Shown one piece after another: positions 24,000 through 33,023 of a stretch of 64,000 bases of DNA. Source of the stretch: Takashimella koratensis. Taxonomy: Eukaryota; Basidiomycota; Tremellomycetes; Trichosporonales; Tetragoniomycetaceae. The stretch is taken from positions 434,001 to 498,000 of the forward strand of contig BCKT01000011.1 in assembly GCA_003116875.1 (NCBI GenBank), in the 5' to 3' direction. Every line of letters starts with the position of its first letter. Within the stretch, counting starts at the first letter, position 1. The position numbers and the translations under genes were made by a program. The notes under the pieces are model-generated. The model was given only the letters and a program-made list of their open reading frames with translations, was not told the origin of the DNA and did not search any database.

Positions 24000-25020
24000 G
24001 GCGGGGAGGTTGAGGCTGAGGGAAGGGGATTGGTCGGGTGGAGAGGTTGAGGTGGCAGGCGATTATATAGACTCGTTGTGTCAGGTTGGGAGTTTGCCAT
24101 CGTTCGTTTTTGTTTGTGCTTTTACGACCCCCTGACCCCCCACCATCCTCTTCACTATTCTTATTCTCTTCTCTCACACCCCTTAGGGCACTGGCCGGAG
24201 TTTGTGGAGATGAGGTGACCTATATATACACTTATACACGTCGATAGGAAGACAAGAGACTGTGTAACTCGAGAGGCACGAATGGTATACCCCCTTTTTT
24301 TATTCTGCTTGATGATCTGGGACTATGTGCGAATGTCGGTAGTAGTTGACGGGGCAAGGGCAGGTTGGTATACTGTACTGTAGAGGTGTCTCGCATGTAC
24401 TGTAGATGCTCGATCTTGCTTTGGATTAGGAGATGCTTGCAGGCCACGCAATATATGTTACGTCTCGCGGTCACACTGGGAGCAGCTGAATCGCCACACC
24501 CAGCCTGCACCCCCGCCCCGAACCTTCCCCCGACGGCACCAGCGGAGGTTGAGGCGGAAGTTGAGGCGCAGGGGACTGAGCGACTTATCCTTATTTTCCA
24601 GGGAATGCCAAGCCTGGCACGAAGAAACGAGTGCTATCCATCGCAAGGCTGCCGTCATTCCAGCTTTCACGTTCCAAACATGGCTTACTGCCAAGGCATA
24701 CAGGGCTGTCATCGTGATCAAGGGGTAAAAGGAGACTCGAAAGCGGTGCTCCGGTTCTAATTGTCGAATCGTGCGGCCCTGGCTCGAATGATTCGGTCGC
24801 TGGTCGGCGGTCAGGTGTGGGTAGGTGAAGGGTAGATGGACAAAGGAAGTGACTCGTTTGCTCGGTGCATGGACGGTCTTGCGGCGACGGTCCTCCCATC
24901 CTTGCTTTCATCACGCCGAATTTCAACAGCCATCATCAACTAACACGCTCATCGCTCCTCACACCCATCCACCTCTCTTAACCTAACTTTCGGGCACGTC
25001 TCTGCCGTCGCGTCGCGACC
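24000..25020. other. Intergenic between the kinase and glycosyltransferase genes
   Basis: About 1 kb between two genes on the same strand. An AT-richer part (24090-24440) with TATATATA at 24221 and a T-run at 24293-24301 fits the kinase 3' untranslated region and downstream flank. The right part is C-rich and leads into the ATG at 25021. No gene is seen. Confidence 0.5.
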
Positions 25021-26475
25021 ATGCTATTACCTTCCCCATCCACTTTCATCTACGTCCCACTCCGCTTCCTACGCCTCGGTAGCCGCAAAGCCTCCCAACG
25101 CCCTCGGATAACTCTTGTCGCTATCCTCATGACTCTCGGCTGCATCACCTACCTCGTTCTCTTCGGACTGCACCGATCAGGTCGAGGTCGGTGGTGGTGG
25201 AACTACGAGGTAGCGATTCACCCAGCCCTGGCGTACCTCATCCCTAAAGGCGACTGGGGACCGATCGAGAACCCTCCGCGGTTCGTGCCCGAGATCTATG
25301 ACGCTCCTTGGATGGGCACCTGGAACCTCCCTCAGCTCTCGAAACCGTTGTTCAACCACACTCTCCTCTCCCACACCCATAGCCATAGCGACAAACACCG
25401 CGCTCTCCTTAGTCCCGTTATCCTTAAGCTCCAAGTCTTCTCGACAGTCAAAGAGAACGCAAGAATCAAGCGCCAGGTTATTCGGAAACACTCTCCATTG
25501 TTGAGTATACCGGAACAGTATCGACACCTCGTCGAGCTCAAGTTTGTCCTAGGACACCAGCTGAAGGAAGACGGGACGCTGGACGAGGAAGTGGAGTGGG
25601 AGTTGCAGAAGGAACAAGAGGAGCATGGGGATCTGATACGGCTCGACTTGAAGAATGGGGAGAATCTCCGAGATGGGAAGATCTTGGAGTGGATAAGGGC
25701 GGCAGGGACGGGGAGGGATGGCGGACGAGATGGGTGGTTCTTGTTCAAGATGGACGATGATGTGAGTTGAGCTGAAACTTGGTAACAAGAGAGGTGTTTA
25801 CCAACAACGCTGACTTCCGGTATAGACCGTCACCAACCTCCCCGTCTTCTTGGACTCTCTCCTCGAGCTCAACCCTCACAAGGCGTACTATCTAGGCACC
25901 TCCTTAAACCGGTGGCCGGCATACCACTTCCACTTTACGGGCATGCTCACGGGCTTCAGCTATGGCGTGGTGAGTGTCTTTGCCGGAATCAATCCGAGTG
26001 AATCCGATACTGACGAGCTCAGTACAAGACACTTGCAGCGGGGATCGACAAGATGACGCAGACGGAGATCGAAGCGGTGTGGGATGACGATGTGCAAACG
26101 GGGGAGCTCATGGTGAGTTGAAGCAGGTGTCTTTTCGCACCGAACTTGACTAACCTCATATAGTACCACCTCCCCTCTGCCCCACAATGCCGACACTGGC
26201 CAACCAACCCTTACCCTGCTTACTGCGACCCCCTTCGCCCTCCTTTCTGGGGTTACAAAGCCAGCCCGCCCTCGCCTGACCCACGCACAGACCTCATTCG
26301 GTACGACTACGTCTCGCGAATGGGCGACCCGGATATATTCTGGGTCAAGGGGGACGTCGCGATGCATAATTGGAGGTTCAAGGAGCCCGAGAACTGGGTC
26401 AAGGAGTGGGAGAGACAAGGCAAGGGGAAGATGTGGGTGCCGCCAAAGTGGTTAGAGGCATTTGCGGAGGAGTAG
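25021..26475 (+). CDS. Type II membrane glycosyltransferase, GT31-like
   Basis: A predicted Golgi glycosyltransferase that adds a sugar, perhaps galactose, from a UDP donor; donor and acceptor are inferred only from fold resemblance. A short cytosolic N-terminus with Arg/Lys (FLRLGSRKASQRPR) is followed by one hydrophobic anchor, ITLVAILMTLGCITYLVLFG. The luminal domain contains LLSIPEQYRHLVELKFVLG, a predicted FLFKMDDDTVTNLPVFLDSL with the DxD metal-binding motif (assembled across an intron at 25759-25825), a GMLTGFSYGVYKTL segment, and WDDDVQTGELM, which sits where GT31 enzymes have the EDV catalytic motif. The end is KWLEAFAEE. Four exons are used. The family assignment is by motif order and spacing; a fungus-specific sister family is possible. 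Confidence 0.78.
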
Positions 26476-26583
26476 GGTCGAATTGACTGTATATGCATGC
26501 TTTTGGGCATTAGCTACGCGCTGACTCGGAAGGCCCTACGAGTCAACTAGAGGCGCAGAGGCAGCAATGATCCCACCTCGTAA

Positions 26584-27229
26584 CCTAAAGCCGAACTTCT
26601 CTCAAAGTCACTGATCCTGGCGGTACATATACAGGAGCTCAAGTTCAAACCGTTTGTGGCAGAGCTCTCGCCACGTTTGGAGGGTTCTAGCAAGTTTGAT
26701 CCTTTCAGTGAGCACGTTATCGACGGCGTCGCCAGACTCCGACACCAGCTGGAGAAATCGCTCCATTCATGAATCACCTTTGATGTGGCTACCTACTTTC
26801 CACTCTCCGACTCGCTCGCAGGCATAGTCTTGAGACTTATTTCCCCCTCCCTGGCAGTAAGTCCTCTTCTCATTCACCCACTTCTCCACTTGCTCCTGTT
26901 CCTCTACCCACCCCGAGTTTTGACAGAGACATTCGGCATGTCCAGACTGACCACTCACCCACCGCGCAGCAATCCCGGCCCGATCGGGAGGTTGTCCCAG
27001 CTCACTGGGCTTGGAAGCGCCTTGCCCTTCGTCGCCTTAAGGAAGGTTACGACCGGTACCCATCATGGTACGTGTTCAAAGCTCTTGTTACAACGATTAG
27101 TTCGACTAGTCTCGTCTGATTGTGAAACTCAGGGGCACGAGCTAACAACACGTCAGGTTCACATCTTATCGCTTGTGGGGGCCGAGGACTGCGGAAGCGA
27201 TCAATCCGATACCCAAGTTTCTCAATTGA
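26584..27229 (+). pseudogene. 5'-truncated gene remnant with an in-frame TGA
   Basis: Three exon-like pieces, 26584-26856, 26970-27067 and 27157-27229, join in phase through good GT-AG introns (donors GTAAGT and GTACGT). The reading is protein-like: ELKFKPFVAELSPRLEG, FDPFSEHVIDGVARLRHQLE, then a TGA stop at 26770-26772, then ITFDVATYFPLSDSLAGIVL, HWAWKRLALRRLKEGYDRYP, and the end FTSYRLWGPRTAEAINPIPK. No in-frame ATG precedes the TGA within the open stretch, and the frame closes upstream with TAA at 26581, only 108 bases past the glycosyltransferase stop. The 5' part is therefore missing. I cannot name the family. A sequencing error at the TGA plus an unseen upstream exon would turn it into a gene. 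Confidence 0.55.
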
Positions 27230-29266
27230 CGAAAACGGCGTGAGCGGAGCGGTTGAAAGGTTCCGGAGCCATCAGGTGTGGATTGGGGCTGTAACGCTGC
27301 GAGGGTGAGCTGCAGCACACGATATTCAAGCAGCGCAAGGTGGGGAGAGCCACGGGGATGCATGAACGACGCGCGGGCGGTCGAGGCTCAACGGTTGGAT
27401 AGAGGTAGCAGTCCGTAGCGTCAGGAGATGGATCCCCAACCCTTTGAAACCTCACGGGTTGTTACCGTACCTTCTCACACAGCAGTCACCTCATGCTGCT
27501 CGGTGAGCTCCTTGGGCTTGCTGTGCACCACGCATACGTGGTAAAGAGACACGCTGCCAGAGCCGTCTGACGTGTGAGCAATTGCGCCAGCCGAGTTTCC
27601 ATTTGGACCATGCAAGCTAAAAAACAACCAATCCAAAATGCGATTTCGTTTCATTAACCTTGCCCTGTACAGGAGAAAAATCATGGTATGTCACAGATGA
27701 GTGCTTGATATCTTTAAATAAAAAATTCCCAGGGGGTGCTGAAGTGCTACTTACTCGTTACTTGCCTTGGTCAGCGCGGCGTAGAATCGTTGTCATGCCG
27801 GTTCTCCGCACCATCAGATCCAACACGACAGGGACGAACAGCTGCTTCTACTGGTCGTCAACCGCTTGTCACGTCCGTGACAGGATAGCACTGCAGTACA
27901 TAGATGGCTTCAAAATTGCCAATCAGTCTTGAAGATTCAAGCCTTTTTGGACGTGCGGTATAAGATCATCTGCTTGTGCCGTGACACCGCTTCAGAGAAA
28001 CAAAGAACAGCAACGACCCTTGCCTTGATGACGAACGCTCAAAGTCTGACCCAATGTCAAAAGTTGCTTCAGCAGCAATCCGATATGGCAGCGAGCATGA
28101 ACGTGCTAACCTCACCAGCAGCTCCTTAGTGCAGCTCGAGAGCGCAACTGCTTGAAGAAAAGTAGAAGAATAATGTTCGTTTTGACTAGCTCAATAGGTG
28201 ACGGCAAAGCGTCCTTATCTGTACCACCTCAAGTTTGCCTACTGCCTCGTCTCTGACCACTCCTTGGAAAGGAAGGCGCAAGACGAGAGGTAGTGCAGTG
28301 TGGTCAAAACATTGGCTTGCGCGCGTTGAAGCCACTCTGGTGTTTGATACCCCCCTCACTCTGTGACACCATCAAAAGAGGTCAACAGAGATTGTCAAAG
28401 TCTAGACTTCATTCTTCAGCGCAAAGTACCACCGCATCAAAGGATGTACGACCTTCGGCCGACCTGACTGCCTTGCACGTTGCGCGTAGCAGGTGCGAGA
28501 AGAGAGGTAGTGGCTGACATTGGCTTAGTCGATGCCGGGAGGGTATGTGTCATCCCCACCTACTCGGCCGGTGCGGGGTTGGAAGAAGAGACTGCGCAGC
28601 ATATACCCCGCTCAGCAAAAGAGGTCAACGTCGAGAGTGGTTGACACGACTCGGTGTTGTTAAGCGCGGGAGGAGAGGTTTGGGGAGACGGTGGCTGATC
28701 TAGATGACCGAGGGCATGTGTCAGTACAGATCTGGCGCTTGTGCGGGGTTTGAAGCAAAAGTTGAGCAGGGGACAAGCTGCTCAGTACAAGATCAAGATG
28801 TGAGGGAGGTGAACAGATATCGGCCGAACGTCTTGTCTTATCTCATCTCTCACGTCGTCGATGTCCCTCCTCCAAGCCGATCACGCAGTGAAGGCTGTCC
28901 AGCCCGGGGTCGAAGAGAGGATCGTCCGTTCCGTGGCCGTGACCGTGAACGGAGGACGACCTAAGTCACCATCTCATTTAACCAACAAGGACACGATGCA
29001 ACCGAGCGTAGCTAATATTTTGTCTGGATAGTTTGTGTGACATCCTGATCTAGGACTTGGGTTATGGACCATATGACGATGAAAGAGATATTTACCTCTC
29101 GAGCCTGACTCTTGCTCATGCTCAGTTCCGGACTCGTCACCTAACTCCATGCACCATCTGTGACCCTAGCGACCCTACCCTTCCCGCCCACCTACTCCTT
29201 CTTCACCATCAACTACTCTCCTTTCTCCGCCCCTCCTCCTGACTCCTCCCTTCCCTTCGATTTCAT
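27230..29266. other. Gene-poor region with decayed sequence
   Basis: Two kilobases with no intact gene. Composition changes: 27570-28200 is richer in A/T than flanking DNA, and stop codons are frequent in all frames. A stretch at 28196-28291 reads without stops as a peptide containing RPYLYHLKFAYCLVSDHSLE, suggesting an old coding exon. Degenerate tandem repeats follow. I saw no terminal inverted repeats or reverse-transcriptase or transposase motifs, so a mobile origin is not shown. Confidence 0.5.
28276..28840 (+). repeat. Three degenerate tandem copies of an exon-like unit
   Basis: Three diverged segments begin near 28276, 28496 and 28664. Shared pieces include GAGAGGTAGTG (copies 1 and 2), ACATTGGCTT (1 and 2), AAAAGAGGTCAAC (1 and 2), GGTGGCTGA/AGTGGCTGA, ATGTGTCA and GTGCGGGGTT (2 and 3). 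Spacing is about 170-220 bases. Copy 2 reads as EVVADIGLVDAGRVCVIPTY before a stop; copy 1 as EVVQCGQNIGLRAL; copy 3 as ETVADLDDRGHVSVQ. The copies carry stops and length differences, so the unit is decayed. Boundaries are approximate. Confidence 0.4.
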
Positions 29267-30926
29267 CTACTTGTTCAATCCCATCTTCCTCCTCTTCATA
29301 GCCGCCGCTTTCCCTCCTGCTGCCTTCTTTTTCTTCTTCTCCGCCCCGCCTCCTCCAGCACTACTCTCACCCTCTCCATCCGTGGTTGCCGCCGAGTCGG
29401 TCCCCGACCCTGCTCCAGCAAGAGGCGAGCCTCCGTTAAGCCTGCGCGCACGGAGCTCGGCCGCACGGCCTTTACGTGGAGCAGGGGTGGGCGTGTCGTC
29501 CATCTCCTCGTCATCGTCGTCGTTGTCGTCGTCCACATCCGCGGAGGCGAGTGGGGCAGAGGAAGGCTTGGAGAATGAGTCAAGGGTGGATTGGAGGATG
29601 GGGATTCGGGAAATGGCGGAACGGGCAAGGGCGAAGGGCCAAGTGCGGATGAAGGCAGGTCGAGTGGCGAGGTCAGACAGAGGAGTGAGCGAGCCGTCTT
29701 CGTGGGGCTGTGGGGAATGAAATGGTCAGCTATGTTAAGCATGTGTAATAGCTAAACTCCAACGCCTGAGTCGAACATAGGTTACAGCCAATGTAGACCG
29801 CAAAACAACACGGGTCAACTCACCAAGAGGACATCATCACCCACAACGACCAGCTCGAGCGCTTCTCCGCTCGTCGCACCCTCAACCATTGGGACCCTAA
29901 CCTTCCTCCTCACACCGCCACCACCGGGCCCACGCAACTTCTTCGCGGTAGTCGCAAAGTACTCGACGCGTCGGAGGTCCTTGGCGTAGTTCATCTGCAT
30001 GACAATATACTGAAACAGCGAAGTGAGAAAGGCGAGGAAACCGAGAACGAGTGCGAGAGAGGGACGCCAACGGGTGTAGGCGTAACCGAAACCTTTCCAT
30101 GTAGGAACACCGTTTTTGTAGAAGAACTGTAGGGTGTTAGGAATGTGCAAAAGAGCAAGGTGATAGAGGGATGAGAATGAGATGAAGAGGGGAAGAGGGG
30201 AAGAAAGTGGAGGGTTAGCAAGACCTACGTTGTATCGCTCTCGACGCTCGGGAGAGCGCAGAATCTGGGTGATAACGCCGAGTCGCGCGAATCGTTCTTG
30301 AATGTCCTTGACCCCGGGGTTCTTATCAGGGCTGTTCACGCGACATTAGTCGCGTCCTCTGACTTTTGAGTCTGGCTAGACATACTGCAACTCTAGCGAT
30401 TTCTTTCGGTACGCCTTGTTCAAATCACTCGTGCTCGCAGAGGGGTCGATCCCGAGGTGAGAGTAGAAGTTGGTACCTTTACCTACGCGCGGTGTATCAG
30501 TTTTACATGATTTGGGGAGAGAGGTTTGATCAGTCGACAAAGGATTTTAGGTAGACGATGAAATGTGTTTTTGTCAGTGATATGGCTTTAACAACGGACG
30601 CGCGAAGGCGTGGATGGGCGTCGGGTGGATTGGAAGAAGGACCCACCTTCAGCCTTCTCAAGCGCGCTGACGATATCAAAGATCTCGAAATCATCCTTGT
30701 CCCAGCTACATCCATTGACGAGGGAAAAGGAGACGGTAATCAACGAGCATACCAGCCGATCATGTAGCGAAACACGTTTAGCATCCTCTCTCTCGGGTTG
30801 GTGGAGGAAACAAGTGAAGCTGTCAAAGGGGAGAGGGGAGGTAGGGCATATATATGGAGACGCGACTCACGCGAAGACGCCGGCGAGGAGGACGATGCAG
30901 AGCCCGAGGAGGAGGGTGAGCCTCAT
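29267..30926 (-). CDS. ERJ5: ER-resident J-domain protein ERJ5 (DNAJC1-like)
   Basis: A co-chaperone that stimulates the ER Hsp70 Kar2/BiP and supports protein folding. Exon 1 encodes a signal sequence, MRLTLLLGLCIVLLAGVFA, with the start at 30926. Then come AWDKDDFEIFDIVSALEKAE, typical of Erj5, and the J domain: TNFYSHLGIDPSASTSDLNK, AYRKKSLELHPDKNPG with the HPD tripeptide formed across an intron, and FARLGVITQILRSPERRERY. A membrane segment follows in WRPSLALVLGFLAFLTSLF. The C-terminal part is cytosolic by this topology and carries an acidic block DDDNDDDDEEMDD and a lysine-rich end (AMKRRKMGLNK). About six exons. The last ends at 29267. The gene diverges from RDS3 with only 244 bases between the start codons (30927-31170). 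Confidence 0.92.
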
Positions 30927-31170
30927 CGTGACGTAGGTATGTCAAGTGGAATGGGTGAATAAGAGGTGGAGTGAAGCGAAATGCAAAAGGCAAAGCTAGG
31001 ATCGAGCGACGTGACATCCCTGCCCAGCCAGCCAACTTTTGTTACACCAACGGACATCCCTCAATCTCCGCGACTGTGACAGTCGGTGCCATGGATTTAA
31101 CGGTTCCTGTATTGCATCTTCCACTTTGATCTTTCCTCCTCTGTCCTCTACCTCTTCACTTGACCCCAAC

Positions 31171-32381
31171 ATGGTGAGTCCCAGTCCCAGTCCCGTTTCA
31201 TACCTCCTGTGTCTCTCTTAGACCTTGTTTGTGCCGCTGCTAACCCCTTGTTCAGTCCAAGCATCACACAGGTACGTCCTTACCCTTGCCCGACTCTGTT
31301 GAAAGAGGGAGCCGTTGCTGACTGATTCAGATTTGCTCATGTGTCGCCGCCAGCCCGGTATCGGTGAGTCCCGAGTTCTTTTCCCCATCCTCATGCTGCT
31401 TCCATCTGTGTACCAAGAGGCCAGTACCGCCTGGTTGTGTTCTTGACGGGCTTGCTGACACCCTTTTCAAGCTATTGGTCGGCTGTGTGAGAAATGCGAC
31501 GGTAAATGGTGAGTCTCAAAGTCCTGAACACACTCTCCCACATCCAATCTCTCACCAGTCTCAGCTTGTTTGCGGGAAAGTCTTGTGCACAAGCTGACAC
31601 TTCCAGTCCCGTTTGCGATTCGTATGTTCGACCGATGACCCTCGTTCACGTATGCGACGAGTGTTCATGTAGGTAGTTGTTTATTTTTGTGATTGACTAA
31701 TGATATCTCGAGAGAACGGTGCTGACGAAGACTTAGTTGGTCAAGGGGCTGGAAAGTGTATCATCTGCGGCGCGTTTGGTAAGTCTCTGCCCAGTATGGA
31801 TGGAAGCCAAGGTGGCCTCCTTCTTGCTCTCACCCTCAATACTCAAGCACCGTCCCGTCCTCCATCTCCTATCTATCGGTGCCAATACTGACCCTCGCAG
31901 CCATCTCCGACGCATACTACTGTACCGAGTGCACGAGGCTAGAGAAAGACCGTGACGGTTGTCCACGAATCATCAACGTGAGTCTCGCCCCTCTCCGCCC
32001 CCTCTCCGCCCCCTCTCCGCCCCTTCTCCCAACCTCATGCTCTGGCCCGAGCCATCCTCTCTCTTCCCTCTCCCTGTTACCCCAACACATACTGACACGT
32101 TATAGCTCGGTGCATCTCGAGTGGACGCGTTCTACGAACGGAAAAAAATGGGGTGAGTGACCCTCCAACGTCCATCGGCTAGGATCGCTGCTGGCTGGTT
32201 CTTCCCAGCTTTGAGCCTGCACCAGTCGTTGAGTGGCAAAGTTGTTTTTCGTCCCATTTTGCTGACTAATCCGATTTCTACGCCATCCCTTCCAATACCC
32301 TCTCGATTTTCTTTCGATCCTTCTCGCATGGTGTTAATCTCAACCACCAGACAATCCGGCGGCGGTTTCAAAAAGGGATAA
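31171..32381 (+). CDS. RDS3: RDS3/PHF5A zinc-finger subunit of splicing factor SF3b
   Basis: A small, highly conserved component of SF3b in the U2 snRNP that helps hold the branch-site adenosine. The product is about 114 residues, starts [16 protein letters not shown], and keeps the cysteine pairs of the three zinc sites: [59 protein letters not shown], then [20 protein letters not shown] and the end GFKKG. Exon 1 contributes the ATG alone: the start codon is followed directly by GTGAGT, and coding resumes at 31256. Eight coding exons, all with phase-consistent GT-AG introns. It shares a short divergent promoter with ERJ5. Confidence 0.95.
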
Positions 32382-33023
32382 CACGTCTAGAACCACTTAT
32401 CGATCTCCGGGGTAACGCCCACCCACGACGCTCGTGGAACAGCTCGCGAGAAGTGACAGCGCTGTGCGAGGAAGATACGATGGGTCACGGTTGGCTCTGG
32501 ATCCTGTTCTGATTGCTTTCTGGGTTGGGTCTGGATTGGTTACAAACGGCATATGAAAATCCGTATCCTTTCGCTTGCTAACATGTACACATCTATGCAT
32601 TGATACGATGACTCGATTGTATCTTCAGCATGGCTGTCGTGGTCGGACCAAGCACATTAATGAAGCAAAGTTTCGGTGTGACGTAGGGAAGGAATCAGAC
32701 CTCTCCCGTGTTATAGAACGCTGTGTTCTGACCCATTCACGTTGGAAGCTGAATGCAGATATCATGAGAGAAACAAAGATGATGCGAGTATAACTAAAAC
32801 TTTGACTAAACCAAGATATACTAGACCTGATGACCTACTCGACCACCCCCTATCCTTACCTCAACTCCTCGACCCTCAGTCATACCTTCTCCCTCGGCTC
32901 GTACCTACTTGACCTTGCTCACTGTCCTGAGACTTTGCCAGACTCTTGTCACTAACAAGTACACTCTTCCCCTTCACCTGCCCACCTACCCACCTGCCCA
33001 CCACATACCAACCTCCCCACGGT
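32382..33023. terminator. Convergent 3' region between RDS3 and the CDC1/TED1-family gene
   Basis: The two genes end towards each other over 642 bases. The left part is AT-richer, fitting an RDS3 3' untranslated region. The right part holds C/T-rich sequence, which is G/A-rich on the strand of the other gene. No gene is seen. Confidence 0.45.

Noticed and set aside
27230..29266. Transposon or retroelement
   Set aside because: No terminal repeats, target duplications or transposase/reverse-transcriptase motifs could be seen; only decayed unique sequence and local tandem repeats.
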